Part shown: positions 1-7,164 of the stretch, piece after piece
Position numbering within the stretch: position 1 is the stretch's first letter
Layout: every line of letters starts with the position of its first letter
Assembly: GCA_025359915.1 (NCBI GenBank)
Contig: JANYDE010000030.1
Coordinates: 1 to 61,653 of the forward strand
Length of the DNA stretch: 61,653 nucleotides
Reading direction: 5' to 3'
Source of the DNA: Chamaesiphon sp. 336R_metabinner_41
GTDB lineage: Bacteria > Cyanobacteriota > Cyanobacteriia > Cyanobacteriales > Chamaesiphonaceae
Notes under the pieces: model-generated
What the model was told of the DNA's origin: nothing
Seen by the model: the letters and a program-made list of their open reading frames with translations, nothing else
The model's database searches: none
Translations under genes and position numbers: made by a program

Positions 1-78
1 CTCAAATGTTGCTGGGGTTACACCACATAAACGTTTGAACTCTGTCGGCTCTAAATTTTTAACTAGTGAATAACTCAC
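1..78 (-). CDS. IS5-type transposase, N-terminal end (partial)
   Basis: The minus strand reads from a GTG at 78 off the left edge of the window. The 26 visible residues include SYSLVKNLEPTEFKRLCGV, which resembles the N-terminal helix-turn-helix of IS5/IS4-type DDE transposases of cyanobacteria (lysine/leucine-rich start, then FKRLCGV). This would be the DNA-binding start of the enzyme that moves the element. The catalytic part lies outside the window, so whether it is intact cannot be judged. The element end probably falls a few tens of bases upstream, around 90-130, but no terminal repeat could be defined with one end missing. Confidence 0.55.
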   Translation of the reverse strand, partial: MSYSLVKNLEPTEFKRLCGVTPATFE

Positions 79-171
79 TTTCGATTAGTTGAATTTCTAT
101 CTATTGTACAACTCTCTCGGACTTTCGCAGGAGGTCTATTGCTCGATCGCAATTGTCAGCCTGATATTAAT

Positions 172-566
172 TCATCCCCATTTTATTTGGATTGGATACG
201 CAGCAAAAGCAGCATCACAGCTAACTAGAGTAAGAGAACGATCGATTGCTTGAGCGATGAGAATCCTGTCGAATGGATCGCGGTGATGGAGTGGTAGATT
301 CATTACCTGAACTGTATCGGTGAAAGAAATTGGTAACAAGGTAACAAGCTAATTCCAGCAGGTTCTAAACTAGCTTCAATCGATTCATAGTTCGATATGA
401 TTGACAATTTCCCAATGCTTAATTTAATCGCTATTTCCCATAGACTAGCGATGCTAAGATAAACTCGATCTGCATTTTCAATATCTATTTTTATCGATTC
501 TGGCAACTTGGTATCGTTCTCTGAATACCAGATAAAAGCATGAGTATCTAAAAGTAGATTAGTCAC
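172..566 (-). pseudogene. vapC: VapC-family PIN toxin, frameshifted by an 8-bp duplication
   Basis: PIN-domain ribonuclease toxin. The intact 5' part starts with GTG at 566, overlaps the antitoxin stop by one base (TAGTG), and shows LLLDTHAFIWY with the first catalytic Asp and SLWEIAIKLSIGKL with the conserved Glu. At 332-347 the 8-mer ggtaacaa occurs twice in tandem, so the frame shifts and stops at 303 after 87 residues. Removing one copy restores a continuous frame through SLLPISFTDTVQVMNLPLHH, RDPFDRILIAQAIDRSLTLV and SCDAAFAAYPIQIKW to a stop at 172-174. That gives 128 residues, the usual VapC length. The lost part carries the third acidic site (RDPFDR), so the encoded protein should not cleave RNA unless the duplication contracts. 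Confidence 0.85.
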
Positions 567-781
567 TACATATATTCCTGAAAATCTTCTAGTGGTTCAT
601 TAAAGTCCTCAGGCAGGGGTAAAACAAATGTGCCTTTTAGAAAACCTGCTTGCCGTTTCTTCTGTGGTAGTGGAGTATTTTTTGTATGAGCTTCTAGCAA
701 AAATTGCGTATAGTGAAGGACTTCTTGCTGAAGTGAATCGGGTATCTTCTGGAGATATTCTAAGATTGTGGTTTCTATCAT
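566..781 (-). CDS. vapB: VapB-like antitoxin (DUF2281 type)
   Basis: A 71-residue protein beginning MIETTILEYLQKIPDSLQQEVLHY, a pattern typical of the small cyanobacterial DUF2281 antitoxins paired with PIN toxins. The helical N-terminal half is followed by a basic, proline-rich linker and an acidic tail (LPEDFNEPLEDFQEYM) that likely wraps the toxin. The gene directly precedes and overlaps the toxin start by one base, the normal antitoxin-first arrangement. Because the partner toxin is frameshifted, this antitoxin is probably an orphan here. The start at 781 gives a family-typical length. Confidence 0.75.
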   Translation of the reverse strand: MIETTILEYLQKIPDSLQQEVLHYTQFLLEAHTKNTPLPQKKRQAGFLKGTFVLPLPEDFNEPLEDFQEYM

Positions 782-827
782 TTGAGAACCTCAGTTTAGG
801 TCTGTATTTATATTGTTATCTATTAAT

Positions 828-1343
828 TTACTTTAAACTCGATTCGTCGATCCATCGATCGATCGAATCCACTACCATTTCCATATTCCGCTTCACATCA
901 GCATCCGTAAACCTTAAAAATCTCACACCCAAAGATTCTAAACGTTCCTGTCTAATATCATCATTAATCTTTGCTTCTTCGCCATCGTGACTTCTACCAT
1001 CAATTTCAATAGCTAGCTTCAAATCCTTGCAGTAGAAATCGACAATGTATCGATCGATCGGACGTTGTCGATCAAAATCATAACCCCGCATCTGCTTCCG
1101 TTTCAAGCGTTGCCACAACAACACCTCACCCAAAGTCATATTCTGCCGCAACTTCCGCGCCAACTCTTTCAAATACCGCTCATACTCAATAATCTCCCTC
1201 CTCCCACTAGGGGTCAAAATCCCCTCCTCGGAGGGGTGCCCAACGGGCGGGGTGGGTAGATCTCCGCTTGCACTAATCAAATCCGAATGCTCTTTTCCTA
1301 AAGAAGGGGGATTACTCTCGATCGAGTCTTCTAATTCTGACAT
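828..1343 (-). CDS. DUF559 endonuclease-like protein
   Basis: About 171 residues from the ATG at 1343; another start at 1358 is possible. The C-terminal two thirds match the DUF559 fold related to very-short-patch-repair and restriction-type nucleases: MTLGEVLLWQRLKRKQMRGY, then FDRQRPIDRYIVDFYC, LAIEIDGRSHD and LESLGVRFLRFTDADV. The conserved Asp in VDFYC and the EIDG residues are the likely metal-binding site. The N-terminal part (DLPTPPVGHPSEEGIL) is encoded by a copy of a palindromic repeat that also lies outside the gene at 1406-1456, so that segment is probably acquired. The substrate of such proteins is unknown. Confidence 0.75.
   Translation of the reverse strand: MSELEDSIESNPPSLGKEHSDLISASGDLPTPPVGHPSEEGILTPSGRREIIEYERYLKELARKLRQNMTLGEVLLWQRLKRKQMRGYDFDRQRPIDRYIVDFYCKDLKLAIEIDGRSHDGEEAKINDDIRQERLESLGVRFLRFTDADVKRNMEMVVDSIDRWIDESSLK
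1216..1263. repeat. Palindromic repeat family A, copy 1 (inside DUF559 gene)
   Basis: This stretch carries the hairpin cccctcctcggagggg followed by a GC-rich tail ending ggggtgggtagatct. Related copies lie at 1406-1456 (opposite orientation), 30879-30926 and 46441-46487. In the DUF559 gene it is translated in frame. Confidence 0.8.
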
Positions 1344-1405
1344 TGCTAGTAGAATCAAATTACAGATTTAGTGTACCCAGGATCGATCGACGATTAGTGT
1401 GCAGC

Positions 1406-1456
1406 GTAGATCCACCCACCCCGCCCTGACGGGCACCCCTCCGAGGAGGGGATTTT
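1406..1456. repeat. Palindromic repeat family A, copy 2
   Basis: Same element as at 1216-1263 but inverted: gtagatccacccaccccgcc, then the hairpin cccctccgaggagggg. It lies just downstream of acnB on the strand acnB is read from, so its hairpin could also slow transcription leaving acnB. Confidence 0.8.
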
Positions 1457-1470
1457 CAACGCCATGTTTT

Positions 1471-4053
1471 TTAGACTTCGGCTAGCTTTCTCACATCATC
1501 CACCGAGACAGTTCGACCTTCATCTTCAAAACCAGAAATCTGGTCGAAATTGAGATAGCGATATAGATCCCCGGCAAACGGATTAATCTTCTTACTCATC
1601 AAATCCAAATACTCCGGCACCGTCGGAATCCGTCCCAACAGCGAACAAACCGCCGCTAATTCCGCCGAACCGAGATAGACTTGGGCACCTTTACCCATCC
1701 GGTTATTGAAATTGCGGGTAGATGTCGAGAATACCGTAGCATTATCGGCGGTGCGGGCTTGGTTGCCCATACACAGACTGCACCCGGGCATTTCTGTCCG
1801 TGCGCCAGCGGCATCGAAGATGGCATACATGCCTTCGGCTTTGAGTTGGCTCTCATCCATGCGGGTGGGGGGACAAATCCATAGCTGAGTGGTGACTGCG
1901 GGTTCGCCGTCGAGGACTTTGGCAGTGGCGCGGTAGTGTCCGATATTTGTCATGCAGGAGCCAACGAAGACTTCATCGATTTTATCGCCTGCGACTTCGC
2001 TTAGGAGTTTGATATTATCGGGGTCGTTGGGGGCGGCGACGATCGGTTCTGTAATAGTATTGAGATCGATCTCGATAATTTCGGCGTATTCGGCATCGGC
2101 ATCGGCGGACATCAAGACGGGATTAGCCAGCCAAGCTTCCATCTGAGCAACGCGGCGTAAAATGGTGCGGGCATCGCCGTAACCGCGTGCGACCATATTT
2201 TTGAGTAGGGCGACGTTGGAGCGGATATATTCGGTGACGGTGGCTTGGCTGAGTTTAATCGTGGAGCCAGCGCAGGAACGTTCAGCGGTAGCGTCGGTGA
2301 GTTCAAAGGCTTGCTCGACTTTGAGATCTGGTAAGCCTTCGATTTCCATAATCCGCCCAGAGAAGACGTTTTGCTTGTTTTGTTTGTCGTTGGTGAGTAA
2401 GCCTTTTTGCATGGCGACGTAGGGAATCGCATTGACGATATCGCGAAGGGTGACTCCTGGCTGTAAGTCGCCTGTGAAGCGCACTAAGACGGATTCGGGC
2501 ATATCTAATGGCATCGCGCCTAGAGCGGCGGCGAAGGCGACTAAACCGGAGCCTGCGGGGAAGGAAATACCCAGGGGGAAGCGGGTGTGGGAGTCGCCGC
2601 CAGTACCGACGGTATCGGGGAGGAGCATCCGATTCAGCCAGGAGTGGATGATGCCATCGCCAGGGCGCAGGGCTACGCCGCCGCGTTGGGCGAAGAAGTC
2701 GGGTAAGTCTTGGTGGGTTTTGATGTCTACTGGTTTGGGATAGGCGGCGGTGTGACAGAAGCTCTGCATCACTAAATCGGCACTGAAACCGAGACAGGCG
2801 AGTTCTTTAAGTTCGTCGCGAGTCATCGGCCCTGTGGTATCTTGAGAACCAACGGTGGTGATTAGGGGTTCGCAGGGTACCCCAGGTAGCACACCTGGTA
2901 ATCCACAGGCTTTGCCGACCATTTTTTGGGCGAGGGTGTAGCCTTTGCCTGTATCTACGGGTGGCGTGGGGCGAACGAACAGGGTGCTGGGGGGTAATCC
3001 CAACGCGATGCGGGTTTTGTCGGTGAGGGTACGCCCGATGAGGAGTGGGATTCTACCACCAGCACGAACTTCATCGAGGATGGTGTCGGGTTTGAGGCTG
3101 AAAGTGGAGAGGGTTTCGCCGGATTCGTTGGTAATTTTGCCAGCGTAGGGATGGATGGTAATTACCATGCCAGTTTCGAGCATGGTAATATCACACTCGA
3201 TCGGCAGACTCCCCGAATCTTCAGCAGTATTAAAGAAAATCGGCGCGATTTTACTACCCAAAATATAACCGCCCGTGCGCTTATTCGGGACGCAGGGAAT
3301 ATCTGCGCCAATGTACCAGAGGACAGAATTAATCGCCGATTTGCGCGAGGAACCCGTACCGATTACGTCGCCCACATAGGCAATTGGATGTCCTAATTCC
3401 TTCAATTTAGAGATCGATTCTAAACTCCCTGGCTGGCGGGTTTCCAGCATCGCTAAGGCATGGAGGGGAATATCGGGACGACTGGTAGCTTCAGTAGCGG
3501 GGGATAAGTCGTCGGTGTTGGTTTCGCCTGGAACTTTAAATACAGTAACGGTAATCGTTTCGGGTAATGTGGGGCGGGAGGTAAACCATTCGGCATTCGC
3601 CCAGGAGTCGATAACTTGTTTGGCGTAAGGATTGGTTTGGGAGAGTTCCCACACGTCGTTAAATGCGTCGTAAACGAGGACGATTTTGCTCAGTGCTGTG
3701 ACTGCGGCGGTGGCGAGTTCGGAATTAGCCGATTGCAGCAAATCGATGAGCGATCGCACGTTATAACCGCCTAACATTGTACCCAATAATTCGATCGATT
3801 CAACCTGATTAATCAGCGGACAAGTAACGTTACCCGTAGTAATGCTAGTCAGGAAGCCAGCCTTAACATAAGCAGCCGGATCTACTCCAGGCGGAACCCT
3901 GTCTCGCAATAATGCCAGTAAATTGGCTTCCTCACCTGCGGGAGGATTTTTCAACAGTTCGCACAATGCACTGGTTTGTTCGGCATCGAGGGGTAAGGGG
4001 GGAATGCCCAAGGCGGCTCGATCGGCTGTATGCTGGCGATATGCTTCTAACAT
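1471..4053 (-). CDS. acnB: Aconitate hydratase B
   Basis: An 860-residue AcnB-type aconitase, the length expected of the family. It interconverts citrate and isocitrate in the TCA pathway; AcnB enzymes can also act as 2-methylisocitrate dehydratase. It has the AcnB order: an N-terminal HEAT-like helical domain (MLEAYRQHTADRAALGIPPL), the swivel domain, then the catalytic core. The iron-sulfur ligands are seen as the Cys in VGSCMTNIGHYR (about residue 700) and the two Cys in GCSLCMGNQART (about 755-760). GDSHTRFPLGISF and RSCAGSTIKL are further active-site segments. It is monocistronic, divergent from the pentapeptide gene across 141 bp. No frameshift or missing key residue was seen. Confidence 0.97.
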   Translation of the reverse strand: MLEAYRQHTADRAALGIPPLPLDAEQTSALCELLKNPPAGEEANLLALLRDRVPPGVDPAAYVKAGFLTSITTGNVTCPLINQVESIELLGTMLGGYNVRSLIDLLQSANSELATAAVTALSKIVLVYDAFNDVWELSQTNPYAKQVIDSWANAEWFTSRPTLPETITVTVFKVPGETNTDDLSPATEATSRPDIPLHALAMLETRQPGSLESISKLKELGHPIAYVGDVIGTGSSRKSAINSVLWYIGADIPCVPNKRTGGYILGSKIAPIFFNTAEDSGSLPIECDITMLETGMVITIHPYAGKITNESGETLSTFSLKPDTILDEVRAGGRIPLLIGRTLTDKTRIALGLPPSTLFVRPTPPVDTGKGYTLAQKMVGKACGLPGVLPGVPCEPLITTVGSQDTTGPMTRDELKELACLGFSADLVMQSFCHTAAYPKPVDIKTHQDLPDFFAQRGGVALRPGDGIIHSWLNRMLLPDTVGTGGDSHTRFPLGISFPAGSGLVAFAAALGAMPLDMPESVLVRFTGDLQPGVTLRDIVNAIPYVAMQKGLLTNDKQNKQNVFSGRIMEIEGLPDLKVEQAFELTDATAERSCAGSTIKLSQATVTEYIRSNVALLKNMVARGYGDARTILRRVAQMEAWLANPVLMSADADAEYAEIIEIDLNTITEPIVAAPNDPDNIKLLSEVAGDKIDEVFVGSCMTNIGHYRATAKVLDGEPAVTTQLWICPPTRMDESQLKAEGMYAIFDAAGARTEMPGCSLCMGNQARTADNATVFSTSTRNFNNRMGKGAQVYLGSAELAAVCSLLGRIPTVPEYLDLMSKKINPFAGDLYRYLNFDQISGFEDEGRTVSVDDVRKLAEV

Positions 4054-4194
4054 CTGGATTTAGCTTCTGTGTCTAGGTCATTCTATTTTAAGTTATTTAG
4101 TCTAAATGCAGAATTAGCCCAGATTCTGTATGGATATAGACTGATGGTGAGTTTGGTACTTATTCGAGATAATTTGAATTGAGGAGATAAGATC

Positions 4195-4776
4195 GTGACC
4201 GCAGAGGAACTGCTACGACGTTATGCTGCTGGGGAAAGAGAATTTAGTGGGGTTGATTTGAGTGGAGTAAACTTAAATAATGCGATTCTGGTTAGAATTT
4301 TTTTAAATAATGCTGATTTAACAGGGACTAATTTAGAGAGTGCTGGATTAACAGATGCCCGCTTGGAAAATGCTAATTTGCATGGAGCTAATTTGGAAAA
4401 CGCATGGATGGAATATGCTCACCTTCATAGAGCTAATTTGAGTGGTGCTAATTTGAAAAATGTTGTCTTGTGCGATGCCCACTTATCGGAAGCCAATCTC
4501 AGTAAATCAGATCTCACTGGTTCTGATTTATATGGTGTTACTCTTGTAGAAGCTAATCTTCAAGGTGCCAATTTTTCTAATACTAATCTTAATGAAGCAC
4601 GGTTTGATGGGGCTACTTTACATGGTGCTAATTTCTCTAATGCTAATCTTAAAGAAACTAGTTTTCAAAATACTGACTTGGGTGGTGTGATTCACACTGT
4701 TCTTTCAGGTGCTTACGCTCGTAAAACTATCATGCCGGACGGTAGTTTTATCAGTGAACTTACTGAATTGACGTAA
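4195..4776 (+). CDS. Pentapeptide repeat protein
   Basis: A 193-residue protein starting at GTG 4195 with a GAGGAG ribosome site 8 bp upstream. From about residue 20 to 165 it consists of A(D/N)LxX pentapeptides (for example ANLHGANLENAWMEYAHLHR), which fold into a right-handed quadrilateral beta-helix. About 29 repeats can be counted. A short N-terminal helix (TAEELLRRYAAGERE) is common in cyanobacterial members. It has no signal peptide and no membrane segment, so it is probably cytoplasmic. The C-terminal 25 residues (TIMPDGSFISELTELT) leave the repeat, with an M-P-D-G turn often seen at the end of this family. The specific role is unknown. Confidence 0.9.
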   Translation: MTAEELLRRYAAGEREFSGVDLSGVNLNNAILVRIFLNNADLTGTNLESAGLTDARLENANLHGANLENAWMEYAHLHRANLSGANLKNVVLCDAHLSEANLSKSDLTGSDLYGVTLVEANLQGANFSNTNLNEARFDGATLHGANFSNANLKETSFQNTDLGGVIHTVLSGAYARKTIMPDGSFISELTELT

Positions 4777-4800
4777 ATATTGAGATATAACAACCTTCTC

Positions 4801-4884
4801 AATTTCATTTTTATGGGAAATAATGATGAATATGCGATCGATCTAATACTCGATCGCGATTTTATTATCTTTCTGGTAACGATC
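4801..4884 (-). pseudogene. Eroded 3' end of a RelE-type toxin gene, remnant 1
   Basis: The sequence tttcatttttatgggaaata and what follows to about 4880 aligns by eye with the last 70 bases of the intact RelE-type gene read from 6058 to 5789 (the part encoding SRVLYRSEIYRYFP), and with a second remnant at 5681-5783. No open frame remains. Downstream, 4905-4985, is another imperfect palindromic repeat (ggcgttagcctgccgtaggt). The rest of 4777-5075 holds nothing else that I recognise. Confidence 0.5.
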
Positions 4885-5075
4885 GATTCATTAGTTTGGC
4901 TTCTATATTGGCGTTAGCCTGCCGTAGGTACAGGCAGATACAGGCGTTGACGAAGCCTTGGCATTACGGCTTTGCCGAGTCGTGCTGATGATTGATGAAT
5001 ACTTGCGATCGATATCATAGAAAATAACAGTAGATGTCAGAAGTAGTAAAATGGAGGTACCCATCCATAACGCCA

Positions 5076-5288
5076 ATGAAAGCTTACGAATTTCTCGGTA
5101 AAGTTTTATCATCACAACAGATCGAAGTAGCTTGTCTCAATCTAGCAGAGATACCGATCGGCTCTAATGTCAAAGTGATTGTTTTAGTTGAAGACGACGA
5201 TACAGAGTCACCAGCGGAAAGCTTTCGCCAAGGATGGGCAGATGTTGTCGCAGGTAATACTATGCCTGCATCGCAGCTATGGGAATAA
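5076..5288 (+). CDS. Small antitoxin-like protein of a RelE-type pair
   Basis: A 70-residue protein starting at ATG 5076 (MKAYEFLGKVLSSQQIEVAC). An upstream in-frame ATG at 5034 is less likely, because the MKAYE start is the part conserved in a duplicated copy at 6390. Short beta-strand patterns (SNVKVIVLVE) and an acidic middle followed by FRQGWADVVAGNTMPASQLWE resemble cyanobacterial antitoxins that precede RelE/ParE-like toxins. The next gene starts 4 bp after its stop, so the two are surely translated together. No exact family name is assigned. Confidence 0.6.
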   Translation: MKAYEFLGKVLSSQQIEVACLNLAEIPIGSNVKVIVLVEDDDTESPAESFRQGWADVVAGNTMPASQLWE

Positions 5289-5292
5289 ACTG

Positions 5293-5640
5293 ATGTCGGA
5301 GCAATCAATTTCGATCCAAGTCGATATAACTGTAAAATTCCAAAAAAAAGTCAAAACCTTAGAGAAAAAATATCAAAATATTAGAGATGATGTTCGACCG
5401 ATTATCGAACAGTTGGAAGTAGGAGAACTACCTGGAAATAGAGTTGTTGGACTCGATATAGAAATTTATAAAGTCAGGGTAAGAAATAGGAATGCTAATC
5501 GAGGGAAGAGTGGCGGCTATCGACTGATTTACTACGTCAAAACTAGCGATCGCATAATTTTAGTGACTATTTATTCTAAATCAGAACAAGAAGATACCGA
5601 TCGCAGTGAAATTGAAGATATATTGTCAGAGTTTGAGTAA
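5293..5640 (+). CDS. RelE/ParE-type toxin-like protein
   Basis: A 115-residue protein from ATG 5293; the frame continues upstream to 5188 but would overlap the antitoxin. It has a lysine-rich first helix (VKFQKKVKTLEKKY) and a second half with GLDIEIYKVRVRNRNANRGK, SGGYRLIYYV and RIILVTIYSKSEQED. This is the charged beta-sheet core of RelE-superfamily toxins (K-x-R...GYRLIY...LLxIYSK). Such toxins cleave mRNA on the ribosome or poison gyrase; which applies here cannot be told. It lies 4 bp after its probable antitoxin. The tail IEDILSEFE is typical of the cyanobacterial subgroup. Confidence 0.7.
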   Translation: MSEQSISIQVDITVKFQKKVKTLEKKYQNIRDDVRPIIEQLEVGELPGNRVVGLDIEIYKVRVRNRNANRGKSGGYRLIYYVKTSDRIILVTIYSKSEQEDTDRSEIEDILSEFE

Positions 5641-5680
5641 TTTTGCGATTCTCTTCCAAAGATGCTACGCGATCGACCTT

Positions 5681-5783
5681 TCATTTTTATGGGAAATAAT
5701 GATGAATATTCGTTGGCGATAGCCTTTCCTTGAAGAATCAATCTAACACTCGATTGTGATTTTATTGTCTTTCTATCGGCGTT
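5681..5783 (-). pseudogene. Eroded 3' end of a RelE-type toxin gene, remnant 2
   Basis: This repeats the pattern of 4801-4884 (tttcatttttatgggaaata, then a match around acactcgattgtgattttat) but is split by about 28 bases that resemble the interspersed repeat seen at 6061-6089. It lies directly downstream of the intact RelE-type gene ending at 5789, so it looks like a tandem duplicate that decayed. Confidence 0.5.
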
Positions 5784-5788
5784 TTATT

Positions 5789-6058
5789 TTATGGAAAATA
5801 ACGATAAATTTCAGAGCGATACAACACTCGGCTCATAACGATTTCATCATCTTCCATGAAAAACCCAATCCGATAATCACCAACCCGAATTCGATAAGCA
5901 GTATCATCACCTTTGAGTTTTGATAAATTGGGAACTGTGCTTAAATCTTCCACATTGGGTATTTCCTCTAATACCAAATCACAAATTTTCTCGTAAACCT
6001 CTGTACTTTGGAGAGATTTTAAATCCTTGAGAAATTTCTTTTTGTATGTGACATTCAT
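5789..6058 (-). CDS. RelE/ParE-family toxin
   Basis: An 89-residue toxin: MNVTYKKKFLKDLKSL (helical start), then DLSTVPNLSKLKGDD, TAYRIRVGDYRIGFF, DDEIVMSRVLYRSEIYRYFP. The YRIRVGDYRIG strand pair and the terminal RxxIYRxFP are hallmarks of the RelE/ParE mRNA-interferase or gyrase-poison fold. The ATG overlaps the antitoxin stop by one base (TAATG), so translation is coupled. It appears intact, while two decayed copies of its 3' end lie downstream at 4801-4884 and 5681-5783. Confidence 0.85.
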   Translation of the reverse strand: MNVTYKKKFLKDLKSLQSTEVYEKICDLVLEEIPNVEDLSTVPNLSKLKGDDTAYRIRVGDYRIGFFMEDDEIVMSRVLYRSEIYRYFP

Positions 6059-6288
6059 TATCGTTCGCGTAGCGTCTCTGGAAGAGAATCGAGATATAAT
6101 TTGGCATTGACAAGATCGATGGTTTCATCATCTTTGGTTTCTTGCATTGCTTTGAGTAAGCCTTCATCTTCCATCTGTTGCTGTTTGAACTCCAAAAACT
6201 CAGCAAAAGTTAACACCTGTTGTTGTAAGTCCAACGGTAAACTTCGTATTTTGTCGATCGTCAATTGTTCAATAGTTGTTATAGACAT
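6058..6288 (-). CDS. DUF2281-like antitoxin
   Basis: A 76-residue protein from ATG 6288 (MSITTIEQLTIDKIRSLPLD). The frame is open to 6342, but the extra 18 residues (LYPYLLLKWWYRSK) are not family-like. LPLDLQQQVLTFAEFLEFKQQQ is the DUF2281-type helical core. It precedes and overlaps the toxin. The last residues, DSLPETLRER, are encoded by a short interspersed repeat (6061-6089) also found degenerate at 5645-5673 and within 5715-5742, so the antitoxin C-terminus seems built from that repeat. Confidence 0.7.
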   Translation of the reverse strand: MSITTIEQLTIDKIRSLPLDLQQQVLTFAEFLEFKQQQMEDEGLLKAMQETKDDETIDLVNAKLYLDSLPETLRER

Positions 6289-6365
6289 TTTTGTCGCTTT
6301 CGATCTGTACCACCATTTTAACAATAAATATGGATACAACACTCTATCCTGCCTGGAGAGATAGT

Positions 6366-6436
6366 AAAATATAGATATTCATACCGCCCATGAAAGCTTA
6401 CGAGCCTTTCGTCAAAATCTATCATCACAGAAGTAG
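6366..6436 (+). pseudogene. Truncated copy of the antitoxin leader and start
   Basis: From tagtaaaat through ATG 6390 (atgaaagcttacga) to atcatcaca and gaagtag this matches the upstream region and first codons of the antitoxin gene at 5047-5130, after which similarity stops. The frame ends within a few codons. It sits immediately before the tautomerase gene and may supply that gene's upstream DNA. Confidence 0.65.
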
Positions 6437-6444
6437 TAAAGCAG

Positions 6445-6834
6445 ATGGTACAAGTAAAAATATACGGATTAAGAACGCCACTGATAGCACATGCAGATTT
6501 ATTGTCGGCGGCGATTCATAATGCGATCGTCGAGGCATTAGTGTATTCGCCCGAGAAGAAATTTCATCGGCTGATTGGATTGGAAAAATCGGAATTTATC
6601 TATCCTGTTGATCGCAGTGAAAATTATACTATTATTGAAATATCGATGTTTGAGGGTCGATCGATTGAGACAAAGAAATCATTAATTCGATTAATCTTTG
6701 CTAAGATTGAACGAGAAGTCGGTATTCAACCTCAAGATGTAGAAATAACTATTTATGAAACTCCAAAGCACAACTGGGGAATTCGAGGTTTGTGTGGTGA
6801 TGAATTGGCTTTGGGGTACAAGGTGGATGTATAA
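6445..6834 (+). CDS. Tautomerase-superfamily protein without Pro-1
   Basis: A 129-residue protein beginning MVQVKIYGLRTPLIAHADLL. The pattern of two beta-alpha-beta halves, with YTIIEISMFEGRSIETKKSL (strand, then the amphipathic helix) and EVGIQPQDVEITIYETPKHN, matches the Tautomerase_2/MIF-like fold. Classical family members use an N-terminal proline exposed after removal of Met as the catalytic base; here residue 2 is Val. The MVQVKIYG start looks normal for a cyanobacterial subgroup as far as I recall, so the protein may have a different or no tautomerase activity. It is followed 21 bp later by a small membrane protein on the same strand. Confidence 0.75.
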   Translation: MVQVKIYGLRTPLIAHADLLSAAIHNAIVEALVYSPEKKFHRLIGLEKSEFIYPVDRSENYTIIEISMFEGRSIETKKSLIRLIFAKIEREVGIQPQDVEITIYETPKHNWGIRGLCGDELALGYKVDV

Positions 6835-6855
6835 TTTAGCCAAATAGATAAAATT

Positions 6856-7068
6856 ATGAGCAGTACAAATCTTTGGGCATCTAAGCCTTGGTGGTGTCAA
6901 CCTTGGACGATTATTTTGACTGGAGTAATGATCATTGCGGGTAGTTGGTTGTTATTTCAAACTCTCTGGTTAAGTTTACCTGTTGCAATTTTGATTGTGA
7001 TATGGTGGACTTATTTTTTGATTATTGTGCCGCGTATATTAGCGGCGCAGGATTTGGATCGATCGTAA
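6856..7068 (+). CDS. Small two-helix membrane protein (DUF6737-like)
   Basis: A 70-residue protein, MSSTNLWASKPWWCQPWTI, followed by two hydrophobic helices (about residues 18-35, ILTGVMIIAGSWLLF, and 38-57, LSLPVAILIVIWWTYFLII). The WxxKPWWCQPWTI start and the overall plan match a conserved small cyanobacterial membrane protein family that I associate with DUF6737. Function is unknown. It probably shares a transcript with the tautomerase-fold gene 21 bp upstream. Confidence 0.7.
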   Translation: MSSTNLWASKPWWCQPWTIILTGVMIIAGSWLLFQTLWLSLPVAILIVIWWTYFLIIVPRILAAQDLDRS

Positions 7069-7164
7069 TGGCGTGTCGATGAAAATTTATAAAAGTTATT
7101 GTAGATTGCATAAAACAACACAGCGAGGATCGATCGAGTCGCGAGAAGATGATGCAGATAGTTC

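Noticed and set aside
628-990. 120-residue open frame on the plus strand
   Set aside because: It runs antisense to vapB and the DUF559 gene, both of which have family features; it has no ribosome site.
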